Assembly: GCA_027065635.1 (NCBI GenBank)
Contig: JAMONQ010000198.1
Coordinates: 1 to 21,334 of the forward strand
Length of the DNA: 21,334 bases
Reading direction: 5' to 3'
DNA from: Campylobacterales bacterium
Lineage (GTDB): Bacteria; Campylobacterota; Campylobacteria; Campylobacterales; Hydrogenimonadaceae
Below are positions 1-8,489 of the stretch, piece by piece (the stretch's first letter is position 1; every line of letters starts with the position of its first letter). The notes beneath the pieces were generated by a model. It saw only the letters and a program-made list of their open reading frames with translations. It made no database searches and had not been told where the DNA came from. The position numbers and the translations under genes are program-made.

Positions 1-589
1 TCTCACCTTCAAATCCGAATACTTCAAGCCATCGCCGGATCGATACATTGTTGTCACCGCTAAGTTCGATATATCGCTGCAGTATGGTGTTTAGAGCCTC
101 TTCGTTGGCGATCGTTCCGTTTTTGAACCACGGCTTTTCGAGTACTATTTCGCTTCCAGTCATTCTTTCGTAGCTGTCGCTATCGAAGCTGTCCAGCAGC
201 AAGGATATGAGAAGCGGCTGATTTTTTAGTTTCATCCCGTCCAGCCAGTCAAGAAAGCTTATCAGCGCCTGCTGATCATGGAGCACCGCATCCAGAAAGC
301 GGTTGATATTGATACTGCTTTGAGCGGAAGTCAGGGAGATCGAGCCGTTTATTGAGCCAAGATCCATCGAAACCGGAATATTCGAGCCGTAAAATATATC
401 CTCTTGTGTGAAGTTCTGCTTTTTCAAAAAGTCGCTCATATCGTTTAGCAGCAGATTCGTCTGGATAATGGCGATATTTTCTCTGACACTCCTTTTTACC
501 TCCAGCCCCTCTTTGAGAAAGAGCATGACTACGGTAGCGAGCATCAGCATTATTGCAAGGGTGATAAATAGTACGACACCGCGTCTCAT
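1..589 (-). CDS. gspK: GspK-like minor pseudopilin of the type II secretion system (partial, runs off left edge)
   Basis: The frame is open from the ATG at 589 to base 1, giving 196 residues, so the C-terminus lies outside the window. The N-terminus (MRRG then VVLFITLAIMLML) is a prepilin-type leader ending in Gly4, followed by a long hydrophobic helix. The mature +5 residue is Ile, not Glu. Absence of Glu5 is the known hallmark of GspK, which caps the pseudopilus tip with GspI and GspJ. The visible part has a long polar region after the helix, as GspK does (family members usually exceed 300 residues). The start overlaps the gspJ stop as ATGA, so it is translationally coupled and last of the visible operon genes. 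The assignment rests on N-terminal features and position; I see no other diagnostic motif. Confidence 0.82.
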   Translation of the reverse strand, partial: MRRGVVLFITLAIMLMLATVVMLFLKEGLEVKRSVRENIAIIQTNLLLNDMSDFLKKQNFTQEDIFYGSNIPVSMDLGSINGSISLTSAQSSININRFLDAVLHDQQALISFLDWLDGMKLKNQPLLISLLLDSFDSDSYERMTGSEIVLEKPWFKNGTIANEEALNTILQRYIELSGDNNVSIRRWLEVFGFEGE

Positions 590-1101
590 TTGTCACCTTT
601 GTATAGAGTCATGACGATCGGAGCAATCTTTTCACACCGAAGAAGGATATCGAAACGCCCTTTTCTGTCCGATATTCGAAAAGAGCTGCACTCTTCGGCC
701 AGTTTATCGGCAAAAAAGTATGTACCGTTTGTATCGCCGATATAGTTTCTGCCGAAAAAGTCTATCTGCTTCGTCGCTTCTATGCGTATCAGGGCTCTGG
801 AGTTGGCGCTGATGTAGTAGTGCACCCATGGTCTTGCTATGTCGTATATGGAGTTTTTCGTTATAAAAGAGATGCGGTCGTATCCGGCTTCATGAATTAT
901 GACGGGAGCTTTTCGTATCTGTGCCAGATCTCTTGAAAAGAGAGAGAAGATCGATTGGCTCTTTGTCACCTCCCTGACCGACTCATTGTATCTGGCATGA
1001 CCGCTTTTGACACTTCCTAGCGTAGCGTATATGTAGGTAAACACGATGGCGGTGAGCATGATGGAGATGAGCATCTCGATTAGAGTGAATCCGGCTCTCA
1101 C
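586..1101 (-). CDS. gspJ: GspJ-like minor pseudopilin (T2SS)
   Basis: 171 residues with GTG start. The prepilin cleavage motif is canonical: MRAG then FTLIEMLISIML, with Gly4 at -1, Phe5 at +1 and Glu at +5, followed by a 20-residue hydrophobic helix that anchors the protein in the inner membrane before pseudopilus assembly. The globular part (about residues 35-171) has two Cys near the C-terminal half (ECSSF and LLRCEK) that could form a disulfide in the periplasm. The start overlaps the gspI stop by four bases (GTGA) and the end overlaps the gspK start by four bases. The order G-H-I-J-K and the size fit GspJ (prepilin-like minor subunit that with GspI and GspK forms the tip complex). Swapping of the I and J names cannot be fully excluded from sequence alone. 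Confidence 0.82.
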   Translation of the reverse strand: MRAGFTLIEMLISIMLTAIVFTYIYATLGSVKSGHARYNESVREVTKSQSIFSLFSRDLAQIRKAPVIIHEAGYDRISFITKNSIYDIARPWVHYYISANSRALIRIEATKQIDFFGRNYIGDTNGTYFFADKLAEECSSFRISDRKGRFDILLRCEKIAPIVMTLYKGDK

Positions 1102-1499
1102 GGTACTACCCTGACAAATCCCACACGCACACTCTCTTTTTTGACGGCCACGGGGTAGAGCATATAGCTTAGATCGAGATCGCCGCTTTTAAAGAGGGTC
1201 ATCTTTTTGCCTTTGCCGACATCGATTTCGGCAGAGATACTTTTAAGCCAGAAAAGTTCATCATCCCGAAGCCCGGTAAACTTAGTCATATCGTATAGAG
1301 AGTCTCTTTTTAAAGTAGAGCGTCTACTCTCGTAAAGAGCCGGCGTACTCGTATACAAAAGAAGGGACTTCTCTTTGTATTTGGCGACTTCGTTTTTGAT
1401 CCAGCCGTCGAGTTTCAGCAGCGCCAGACCCATTGTAAAGAGTATGAAGATACTGATCAAAACCTCCAAAAGGGTAAAAGCCTCTCTGCTATTGCGCAT
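1098..1499 (-). CDS. gspI: GspI-like minor pseudopilin (T2SS)
   Basis: 133 residues, ATG start preceded by an AGGG element about seven bases upstream. The N-terminus MRNSREA-FTLLEVLISIFILF is a class III prepilin signal with Ala rather than Gly at -1 (Ala7), Phe at +1 and Glu at +5. The remainder is a short globular domain without recognisable motifs, and the size matches GspI. The gene overlaps gspH by 11 bases upstream and gspJ by four bases downstream, so it sits inside the translationally coupled pseudopilin cluster. In other systems GspI nucleates the tip complex with GspJ and GspK. The naming follows position and length. Confidence 0.8.
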   Translation of the reverse strand: MRNSREAFTLLEVLISIFILFTMGLALLKLDGWIKNEVAKYKEKSLLLYTSTPALYESRRSTLKRDSLYDMTKFTGLRDDELFWLKSISAEIDVGKGKKMTLFKSGDLDLSYMLYPVAVKKESVRVGFVRVVP

Positions 1500-2127
1500 A
1501 ACCGGCCCTGTCCGGAAGATAGTCGCTCTGGCGCATGAAAGATATCATCGTTACAGGATCTGAAAAGTCATACACTTTGCCCAGAGGGTGGATATAAAAC
1601 CATCTTTCGTCTACCCTCACTATCAGGGGATCGAAAAGTCCGTTCGCCTTGCAGCGGAGGGAAAATCTCGGCTTGAACTCGCGGTTTTCTATTTTCATAT
1701 GCGGGTAGTCGATAGACCGGAGCGTCTCGTCCGGTGTTACGATATAGGCTATGCCGCTGCTTCTGAGCTTGATATCGTCTCCTTCTATTTCGCCTTCACT
1801 TGAAAGAAGACACTCGCCGTTTTCCATGCAGTATAGACTAAGCTCCCTCTTCATGTAAAGTGGACTCGAGCGGAAAAGGGAGGTGATGTTTTCAAGCGAC
1901 AGGTCGGTTGCACTCTCCTTGTCGCTCTTTGGCATGATATAGTTGAAAGCGAGTGCGTAGATGATACCCATAAGAAGCAGTACAATCAGCAGCTCTACGA
2001 GAGTGAAGGCGTACCTTTTTACGGAGGCTTCGACATTGAAAAAGTGACGCCTAAAACCGGATAGGAGAGAGTCTGTGGCGGTTGACGGGGAGCAGAGCAG
2101 ATGAGTGGACTTCGGTTTCATCTTCAT
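1489..2127 (-). CDS. gspH: GspH-like minor pseudopilin with unusually long leader (T2SS)
   Basis: 212 residues from the ATG at 2127. A GGGGAG ribosome-binding site lies just upstream, close to this ATG (three bases) and well placed for a second ATG at 2121. The frame is open further up to 2223, but that would overlap gspG deeply, so the internal start is preferred. The pilin signature KRYA-FTLVELLIVLLLMG puts the cleavage after Ala40 (Ala at -1, Phe +1, Glu +5). The leader is therefore about 40 residues (38 from the second ATG), much longer than usual; I see no ATG, GTG or TTG in frame closer to the cleavage site. The globular part has Cys-containing segments (YCMENGEC and LRCKANG). Position after gspG and the size agree with GspH, which links the tip complex to the GspG filament. 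Confidence 0.78.
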   Translation of the reverse strand: MKMKPKSTHLLCSPSTATDSLLSGFRRHFFNVEASVKRYAFTLVELLIVLLLMGIIYALAFNYIMPKSDKESATDLSLENITSLFRSSPLYMKRELSLYCMENGECLLSSEGEIEGDDIKLRSSGIAYIVTPDETLRSIDYPHMKIENREFKPRFSLRCKANGLFDPLIVRVDERWFYIHPLGKVYDFSDPVTMISFMRQSDYLPDRAGYAQ

Positions 2128-2152
2128 TCTCCCCGCTCCGCTACCCGTATTC

Positions 2153-2626
2153 TTATTGTCTCTCGCACTCCTTGAGTGTAATATCCCCGGCTTCTCCTTC
2201 GCCTCCCTCTTTACCGTCCGCACCGAGGCTTATGATTTCGATATCTCCATCGTTGTTCAGATAGACGTACGGGTGTTTCCATGGATCTTTCGGCAGCCGT
2301 TTGCTCTCCAGGTAGCCGGAAGGCGAGTAGTTGGTATACTTTTCCGGGTCCGGATTTTCAAGAAGCGCTGCAAGTCCCTCTTCGGTTGTCGGATAGAGTC
2401 CGTTGTCGAATTTGAACGATTTGAGCGCCTCTTCGATATTTTTCATCTGGATACAGACAAGTTTTCTCTTCGCACTCTCCGCTTTTCCGATAAGATTCGG
2501 CAGAACAAGGGCACTCAAAAGTCCCAGGATCACTATTACGATCATCAACTCGAGCAGAGAGAAGGCTCTGCGGCTTTTTCGGCTTCGGATTTCTGATTTT
2601 CTGTTTCTGTGAGTTTTATCGACCAC
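2153..2626 (-). CDS. gspG: GspG major pseudopilin (T2SS)
   Basis: 157 residues, GTG start with an AAGGTAAC element eight bases upstream. GspG is the main subunit of the periplasmic pseudopilus that pushes substrates through the secretin. The prepilin signal is KSRRA-FSLLELMIVIVILG, cleaved after Ala21 (Ala at -1; Glu26 at +5). Family-specific motifs follow: YPTTEEGLAAL at residues 78-88, LPKDPWKHPYVY at 111-122 and IISLGADGKEGGEGEAGDIT at 131-150, the last being the loop that binds calcium in characterised GspG proteins. Cys58 and Cys154 could pair. The leader is 21 residues and strongly basic. A 70-base gap separates it from gspF, the only sizeable gap in the operon. Confidence 0.95.
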   Translation of the reverse strand: MVDKTHRNRKSEIRSRKSRRAFSLLELMIVIVILGLLSALVLPNLIGKAESAKRKLVCIQMKNIEEALKSFKFDNGLYPTTEEGLAALLENPDPEKYTNYSPSGYLESKRLPKDPWKHPYVYLNNDGDIEIISLGADGKEGGEGEAGDITLKECERQ

Positions 2627-2696
2627 GTTTGTTACCTTATTCGTGAATTTTTAAATGCTTCATATATCGAGGGTCTTTCGGTTTTGCGCATCCGGA
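2627..2696. other. Intergenic gap between gspF and gspG
   Basis: Seventy bases without a gene, the only break of any size within the T2SS operon. It is A+T-rich toward gspG and carries the gspG ribosome-binding site at its left end. I see no convincing hairpin. A secondary promoter giving extra GspG would make physiological sense, but no clear -10 box stands out. Confidence 0.4.
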
Positions 2697-3896
2697 TCAC
2701 CCCTCGAGGCTGATGGAGAAGATCGGCAGGAGCATCGATATGACCAGAAAGCCTATGATGCCGCCTATAGTAAGCATCAAAACCGGTTCCAGAAGCGCCA
2801 GCATCACCTCGATACGGTCCCGGTTTTGCTGCGCGTACAGCTCCGAGAGACTCTTGAGTGAAAAGGCAAGATGCGAACTCTTTTCACCAAGTGCCACCGC
2901 ATTTATAAAGTCGTTTGGGATTTCGCGCTCCTTGACATTTTCGCGCACGGCCCGGGTGAAGCTTTTACCCTCTACAATCTGTGTCGCTATTTTACCAAAA
3001 AGTTTTTGAAGATATCGGTTTCCGACTGTCTGTGCGGCATAGTTGAGAGCCTGGGCAAAAGGAACACCGCTTTGAAGAAGAAGCGACATGACACGTCCGA
3101 AGCGGCCAAGCTCCATCGAAGTGATCATATCTCCGAAAAGAGGGATTTTAAGCACCATACGGTCCATAATATATCCGAACCGCCGACTCCTTTTCCAAAA
3201 GAGAGTAACCGCCGCGACCGCGGAGACGAGGATGATTAGTATGATCCATGAGTATGTCTGAAAAAAGTGTGAGAGTGCGAGCGTGATTTTCGTAGCGGTA
3301 GGCAGCTCGCTCTTTGTAGCTTCGAACATATCGACGATTTTTGGAATGATTGTCGTGAGCATGAAATTTATCATCGCTACGGCGATAAGAAGAATGAACG
3401 TAGGATAGATGAACGCTTTTGCCACATCCCGCTTGATACGCTCTTGCTCCTGTACGTAGTCAGCCAGTTCGAGCAGTACCATTTCGAGATTACCGCTCTT
3501 TTGGGCGACTTTGACGGTATGCAGGAAAAAGGGAGGTACGGTATAGACGGTTTGGGCCGCAAGAGCGTCGTAAAAGGATCCGCCGCTTTCGATGTGTCTT
3601 GCTACCTCTTCGAGAAAGTTACGCTGTTTGGAGCCTTTGGGGTAGTTTTCCGCGACCAGATGAAGACCGCGCGGCAGTGAAATCCCGGCTTTGAGATAGA
3701 GGCTCAAGTTGCGTCCGAGTGCGACGGTAAGTGCCGGAGGAAGCTCTCTTGCAAAGAGATTGCGGTGTAGTGATATACTCTCTATCAGTATGCCCGAGTG
3801 TCTGAGCTGCTCTTTCGCCTCCTCTATCGATGTGGCGGTGATGGTACCCCTGGTCCGTTTTCCGGACGAGTCGTAACCTTTGTATCGGAAGGTCAT
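2697..3896 (-). CDS. gspF: GspF inner-membrane platform protein (T2SS)
   Basis: 399 residues, the usual length for GspF. It is the polytopic core of the inner-membrane assembly platform and couples the GspE ATPase to pseudopilus growth. It starts with the family signature MTFRYKGYDSSGKRTRGTI and contains two T2SSF repeats (about residues 55-180 and 260-385), each followed by a membrane segment; hydrophobic helices lie near 160-185, 215-235 and 370-393. The first repeat contains LSLYLKAGISLPRGL and the second MSLLLQSGVPFAQAL, the paired cytoplasmic helical domains. The start codon overlaps the gspE stop as ATGA, so the two are translationally coupled. Confidence 0.96.
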   Translation of the reverse strand: MTFRYKGYDSSGKRTRGTITATSIEEAKEQLRHSGILIESISLHRNLFARELPPALTVALGRNLSLYLKAGISLPRGLHLVAENYPKGSKQRNFLEEVARHIESGGSFYDALAAQTVYTVPPFFLHTVKVAQKSGNLEMVLLELADYVQEQERIKRDVAKAFIYPTFILLIAVAMINFMLTTIIPKIVDMFEATKSELPTATKITLALSHFFQTYSWIILIILVSAVAAVTLFWKRSRRFGYIMDRMVLKIPLFGDMITSMELGRFGRVMSLLLQSGVPFAQALNYAAQTVGNRYLQKLFGKIATQIVEGKSFTRAVRENVKEREIPNDFINAVALGEKSSHLAFSLKSLSELYAQQNRDRIEVMLALLEPVLMLTIGGIIGFLVISMLLPIFSISLEG

Positions 3897-5383
3897 ATAC
3901 TCTTGACCCCTATGCGTACCGCTTCAGGAATACTCGTTTCACCGTCTGTAACCATCCGTCTCAGCTCCGTAAACATCGGTCTGAAGTCTGTGTGCTCGAG
4001 AAGATAGCGTTTGATACTCTGCTCGTCGGCGCCGCTTTTTATCTGCTGGGCGAAAGCTTCATCTACAACTATGATTTCACCGATGGCACGTCTGCCGATA
4101 TAGCCTGTCTGGCCGCATTTGTCACATCCTTTGGGGCCAAAAAGAGATATCCCGTGAGGAAGGTCGAAATAGCGAATATCCTCGTCACTCGGCTCGTATG
4201 GTACCTTGCAGTGGGGGCAAAGAAGTCTTACGAGGCGCTGGGCTATGATGCCTATGAGGGTCGAGCTTACCAGAAACGGGTCGATCCCCATATCTATGAG
4301 CCTCGCAATGGCGGCGGAAGCACTGTTTGTATGCAGAGTGGATAGAAGCAGGTGCCCTGTCATGGCGGCCTGTACGGCTATTTTGGCAGTCTCTTTGTCT
4401 CTCATCTCTCCGACCATAATCACATCAGGATCCTGGCGCAATATCGAGCGGAGAGCCTCGGAAAAGGTGAGGTTGACCTTTTCGTTTACCTGTATCTGGT
4501 TGATTCCCTCGGCATTGTACTCGACAGGATCTTCTACGGTTACAATATTGTAGTGGTCGTGATCTATCTCTTTGAGAAAGGAGTGCAGGGTCGTAGACTT
4601 TCCGCTTCCGGTTGGGCCGGTGATTAGAATCATTCCGTAACTGTGTTTTAGAAGAGACTTTAGCTTGACGAATACATCTTCGGAGAAGCCGAGCTGCTGA
4701 AGCGATGGGATCGACTCTCCTTTCATGAGAAGTCTGAGAACCGCCTTTTCGCCGTAGTAGGTCGGCAGAATGGAGACCCTTACATCCACTCCGGCTCCCG
4801 CAATGGTGATTTTCGTGCGGCCGTCCTGGGGAATGCGGGATTCGGATATGTCGAGATTCGAGATAACCTTGATACGGTTGATTATCGATCCTATGGCGCT
4901 CTTGTTCAGAGTGGCTACACGGTTAAGTACTCCGTCTATGCGAAAACGGACATCTCCATCCTTTTCGAATGTCTCTATGTGTATATCGGTAGCGCGGCGT
5001 TTGAGCGCCTGAACGAAAAGAGAGTTGACATAGCGGATAATCGGGGCGGAGTCTTCGCTTGCGAGAAGATCCTCGTTTTGAAGGAAACTTTCGATCTCTT
5101 CGGCGGTTTCAAAACCCTCTACGCCCCCTATACCCTCTTCGCTTCTGAGTTCGAGAAAACGGGTCCTGAGCGCTTCATAGCTCTCTTCATCCAGTATTGC
5201 AAGAGGTAGATCTTCGCTAAAGTGGGACAGGGCATTCAGCATGTCGGCATCCGGATTTTCGCGAATGAAGACGTGCGCTTTGTTGTTGTATATCCCGAAA
5301 AGCAGCCCGTTTTTTAGATAGAAATCTATCTGGGGTATATCGGTATAGATCTCCGGTTCGGCATGAACTGGACTCTTCGTCAT
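3893..5383 (-). CDS. gspE: GspE secretion ATPase (T2SS)
   Basis: 496 residues. Hexameric cytoplasmic ATPase that powers pseudopilus assembly. Residues 110-230 form the N2E-type domain (ATDIHIE, FRIDGVL, RIPQDGR). Walker A is GPTGSGKST at 256-264, the Asp box VEDPVEY follows at about 283-289, Walker B is in DPDVIMVGEMRD at 318-329, and the His box GHLLLSTLHTNSA follows. A tetracysteine zinc module typical of GspE is present (Cys389, Cys392, Cys420, Cys423). The N-terminal region is short compared with long GspE proteins, but residues 20-105 could be a compact N1-like domain that contacts GspL. The start (RBS AGGAAGAG) overlaps the gspD stop by four bases. Confidence 0.96.
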   Translation of the reverse strand: MTKSPVHAEPEIYTDIPQIDFYLKNGLLFGIYNNKAHVFIRENPDADMLNALSHFSEDLPLAILDEESYEALRTRFLELRSEEGIGGVEGFETAEEIESFLQNEDLLASEDSAPIIRYVNSLFVQALKRRATDIHIETFEKDGDVRFRIDGVLNRVATLNKSAIGSIINRIKVISNLDISESRIPQDGRTKITIAGAGVDVRVSILPTYYGEKAVLRLLMKGESIPSLQQLGFSEDVFVKLKSLLKHSYGMILITGPTGSGKSTTLHSFLKEIDHDHYNIVTVEDPVEYNAEGINQIQVNEKVNLTFSEALRSILRQDPDVIMVGEMRDKETAKIAVQAAMTGHLLLSTLHTNSASAAIARLIDMGIDPFLVSSTLIGIIAQRLVRLLCPHCKVPYEPSDEDIRYFDLPHGISLFGPKGCDKCGQTGYIGRRAIGEIIVVDEAFAQQIKSGADEQSIKRYLLEHTDFRPMFTELRRMVTDGETSIPEAVRIGVKSI

Positions 5384-7185
5384 TCGCTCTTCCTGTTTGT
5401 ATCGCCCTCTTTTTCGAGCTCTTTTTCGAGAATCCTGGCCAGTTTCGCCTTGAGCTCTTCGCTCTTGGCGATTTTCTCCTGAATCTGTGCAAGAGAGCCG
5501 CTGTTTTTTACTATATATGGTGTCAATATCACTATTACGTTGATCTGGTCGGTCGTTTCGGAAGTCGAGCGAAATAGCCCGCCCAAAAAGGGCAGGTCAC
5601 CGAGGACCGGAATTTTGGTCAGCGCTTTGGAGTAGTAGTTTTTAAGCAGTCCGCCCACTATTACACTCTCTCCGTCGTTTACGATGGAGACGGTGTTGAC
5701 TTCGCGCTTGAGTGTAGTGGGGCGGTCGGCGGCGACTGTACTTGCACGATCTATATCTTCGATCTTCGTTTTCACTTCCAGCAGCACTTTATCGTCGCTG
5801 GCGATTTGCGGCTTTACCTCGAGGGTCAAACCGATATCCTCCCTGCTGTAGGTGTTTCTGGTCAAAGAGGTGGTATCGTTTCCCGTCGCCTGGCTTGTAA
5901 GTATCGATATCGTCTTTCCTACGTAGACAGTCGATTTCTTGTTGTTGATGCAGAGGATATTCGGCTCCGATACAACGTTTATAGCGCCGTTTTGTTTGAG
6001 CAGATCTATGATGGCTCCAACCGCTATACCTTTGGTTGTGGTACCGAAATCTATCGTATTGGCGAGTGTGGAAGGAAGTACGAAAGATGATCCGCCCATA
6101 TTGAATACGGAGGTAGCTATGGTGTTTCCGGTCGCAGCTCCGCCGGCAAGTCCCCATTTTATTCCGAGATTGTTGAGTCTGTTCTGGCTAATTTCGTAAA
6201 TGTGGGCCTTGATATAGACCTGCTGCTGCTCAATATCGAGCTTTTTGATGATATCGCTGATCAGTTTAACCGCTTTTGGAGTCCCTGTGATGGCTATGGC
6301 ATTGATATCCTCTTTGGCCTGAATGGAAATTTGTGCCTGTGTCTGTTTGTCGAAACTCTTCATCAGGCCGTTTACTATCTTCAGTGTGGCGCCAGCTTCG
6401 GCGTTGTTCAGGAAAATGACATCGCTGGCCATCTCTCTGGCGCTGTTTTGGCTGTCGTACTTTTTTACTATCGAGACGGCGCGTTCTATATCGTAGGCGT
6501 CGGCGATGACGATTATCTTGTTGCTTTTTGCGTCGGCATTCAGAGTTACGGGATATCTGAAAGATGTATTGAGAGCTTTGAAGACGGTGGTCAGACTCTT
6601 CGTTGCCTCCGTAGCGTCTGCATTGTTCAAGGATACAAACCGGATCTCTTTGCGCATAGGCCTGTCGATTTTACGCAGGGTTGTTTCGAAATTTTTTATA
6701 TGCTTGGGATAGTCGCTGATGATGATGATATTTTTTTCATTGTCGAATGTGACAGAGGCGAACTGGCTGCTTAGATAGCGCAGCTTCTGCACGGCGTTTG
6801 CAGCTTTGATATAGTGTACCGGAATGATTTTGGTAACCATACCGGCTTTTGATTTCTGACCTGATGGAGCCGCCATCTTCTTTGCGTTTGCCGCACGTGT
6901 TACCATGATGTAGCCGTTGTTTCCGTCTACGACTGTATATCCCTTGCTTTGCAGAATCTGCGTCAGAAGCGGCAGCAAATCCTTTTTATCGATCGGCTCT
7001 TCGGATATGAAGTTGACGTTGCCGTTTATCTTGTCCGTCACCAGGATATTGTTGCCTGTCTGTTTGGCTACGAAGCGGATAACGTCCCTGATTGGAGTGT
7101 CGTTGAAATTGATCGTGATTTTTTCCGCATTCAGCAGGGCAGGAATCAGTAAAGCTCCGATCAGAAAAATCTTAAAAAATCTCAT
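5380..7185 (-). CDS. gspD: GspD secretin, outer-membrane channel (T2SS)
   Basis: 601 residues with an AAGGAG ribosome-binding site. Residues 1-20 are a Sec signal peptide ending LLNA before EKITINF. The N0 domain follows (about 22-95, DTPIRDVIRFVAKQTGNNIL), then N1-N3 ring domains (about 115-320), then the secretin domain. The secretin signature VLGDLPFLGGLFRS lies at 527-540 and the closing beta segment INVIVILTPYIVK at about 548-560. The last 40 residues (QIQEKIAKSEELKAKLARIL) are charged and helical; whether they act as an S domain for a pilotin is unknown, and no pilotin gene is seen here. The protein forms the outer-membrane pore. It overlaps gspC by 14 bases and gspE by four. Confidence 0.96.
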   Translation of the reverse strand: MRFFKIFLIGALLIPALLNAEKITINFNDTPIRDVIRFVAKQTGNNILVTDKINGNVNFISEEPIDKKDLLPLLTQILQSKGYTVVDGNNGYIMVTRAANAKKMAAPSGQKSKAGMVTKIIPVHYIKAANAVQKLRYLSSQFASVTFDNEKNIIIISDYPKHIKNFETTLRKIDRPMRKEIRFVSLNNADATEATKSLTTVFKALNTSFRYPVTLNADAKSNKIIVIADAYDIERAVSIVKKYDSQNSAREMASDVIFLNNAEAGATLKIVNGLMKSFDKQTQAQISIQAKEDINAIAITGTPKAVKLISDIIKKLDIEQQQVYIKAHIYEISQNRLNNLGIKWGLAGGAATGNTIATSVFNMGGSSFVLPSTLANTIDFGTTTKGIAVGAIIDLLKQNGAINVVSEPNILCINNKKSTVYVGKTISILTSQATGNDTTSLTRNTYSREDIGLTLEVKPQIASDDKVLLEVKTKIEDIDRASTVAADRPTTLKREVNTVSIVNDGESVIVGGLLKNYYSKALTKIPVLGDLPFLGGLFRSTSETTDQINVIVILTPYIVKNSGSLAQIQEKIAKSEELKAKLARILEKELEKEGDTNRKSE

Positions 7186-7993
7186 ATTTGAGCTCCTTGC
7201 TCTCTTTGCCGCGTTTGATAGTAAGCGAAAGTGAATTTAGTTGTTCGAGTCTGTTGAAATAGGTAAAAGCGTCACTTTCGCTCTTTATCGGTTTTCCGTC
7301 GATCTTTTCTATAATATCGCGTTTTTGTAAGCCCATTTTATCAAAAACCGATCCTTTTTTCACATTCGAGATACCGAAGCCTATCAGTTTGTTGTCTTTA
7401 TATACGGGGTTGATACTTATATATCGGAAGATTTTTTTCAAATCGTGCATTTCGCGCAGCAGCTCTCTTGGAACGAAGATGGTATCCCCCTCCTTGCGTA
7501 CTTCCTCTACAAGCTCTCTTTCGGCGGATTTTCTCTTTTTCGTAGATGGTGTTCTTGAAGAAGAGGAGGCTTTTTTCTTCATGCCGAGCCAGTATGTGCG
7601 ACCGTTTTTTGTAAATTTCACCCTTTCGATATATACCTCTTCGAGTCTGAACCCATCGATCGTCTCTCCTACCGAGAGAAGTTTGCTTTTACCGTTTTTG
7701 ACTATTATGGCCATGCCGGGATTGGCCACGGCGGTCATGGTGAGGGTGTATCCTCTAAGCGACTCCTCTTTGCGAATCGGAGGCGGAGTCGATTTTTTGG
7801 TTTGTGTATCGTTGAGCGTGAATGCGGATACGAAGTTGTATGTATAGTCAGGCTTTGCCGACTCGCTTTTGCACTCCAGCTTGGGTGCAGGCGGCAAAAA
7901 GAGCTCGATCGCGACTGCCGCTATTTTGGCTCCGAGTATCAGCAAAAGCCACGGTAGCAGCCTGGCGAACAGGACTTCAAAACGAGAGAGCAT
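7172..7993 (-). CDS. gspC: GspC-like protein with PDZ domain (T2SS)
   Basis: 273 residues. Layout matches GspC: short cytoplasmic tail, one membrane helix (about 12-33), a proline-containing periplasmic linker, a homology region (about 78-138: GYTLTMTAVANPGMAIIVKN, LLSVGETIDGFRLEEVY) and a C-terminal PDZ domain (about 190-270, FGISNVKKGSVFDKMGLQKRDIIEKIDG). GspC links the inner-membrane platform to the GspD N0 domain and helps select substrates. A Ser/Lys-rich stretch at 140-158 separates the homology region from the PDZ part. The start has a GGGGGAAAG element about eight bases upstream and overlaps the gspN-like gene by 17 bases. The PDZ and homology regions together make this assignment firm. 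Confidence 0.9.
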   Translation of the reverse strand: MLSRFEVLFARLLPWLLLILGAKIAAVAIELFLPPAPKLECKSESAKPDYTYNFVSAFTLNDTQTKKSTPPPIRKEESLRGYTLTMTAVANPGMAIIVKNGKSKLLSVGETIDGFRLEEVYIERVKFTKNGRTYWLGMKKKASSSSRTPSTKKRKSAERELVEEVRKEGDTIFVPRELLREMHDLKKIFRYISINPVYKDNKLIGFGISNVKKGSVFDKMGLQKRDIIEKIDGKPIKSESDAFTYFNRLEQLNSLSLTIKRGKESKELKYEIF

Positions 7994-8489
7994 AGATATA
8001 CTTTCCCCCTTTTGTTTTAAACATCCTTAGAGTCCGGCCAAACTTTCGTTTCATGAGCGAAGAGGGGAGCAGCTCCAGCGTAAGCGTACGGCTGCTCCAC
8101 GATACTCTTCCGTTTATCACTCCGAAATCTCCCCTTGAATATACTTTTCCGCTTAGCGGTTCAAAACGTATAGACTCGATAGATGGAGGCAGCATATCTG
8201 CGGCGATCCCTTCGATCCTTATTCCGGAAACCTCCGCGATCCAGGGGTGAAACTCTGCGCTTTTTACTTTCGCGACCGGAGAGTGGCCGTAAAGAAGTGT
8301 GATGTTTTTTATAGAGCATCCTGTCGTAGAGGTTTCGCGATCCATATAGCACATGGTTATACCGGCATTTTCTGACAAGGTATTTATAGCCAGGTTGCAA
8401 AGCCTCTCCTTGGAGATGAACAGTACGACAAGAAAGATCCCCAATGTGAAAGCGGTGATAAAAATGAGTATACGCTTCACCCAGATCAT
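7977..8489 (-). CDS. gspN: GspN-like T2SS accessory protein
   Basis: 170 residues. One N-terminal membrane helix (about 6-26) and then a periplasmic part rich in alternating beta segments (SIRFEPLSGKVYSRGDFGVINGRVSW, residues about 105-132), the style of the AsmA/GspN fold. Located between gspM and gspC with overlaps on both sides (4 bases with gspM as ATGA, 17 with gspC). GspN is a poorly understood, non-universal T2SS component. At 170 residues it is shorter than typical GspN (around 250), so it may be a reduced version. The call depends on the fold impression and on context; I see no diagnostic motif. Confidence 0.65.
   Translation of the reverse strand: MIWVKRILIFITAFTLGIFLVVLFISKERLCNLAINTLSENAGITMCYMDRETSTTGCSIKNITLLYGHSPVAKVKSAEFHPWIAEVSGIRIEGIAADMLPPSIESIRFEPLSGKVYSRGDFGVINGRVSWSSRTLTLELLPSSLMKRKFGRTLRMFKTKGGKYIYALSF

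Noticed and set aside
6202..6774. A 190-codon plus-strand open frame opposite gspD
   Set aside because: Lies wholly inside a convincing secretin gene; product is a low-complexity Asp/Gly/Val-rich shadow without homology signals.
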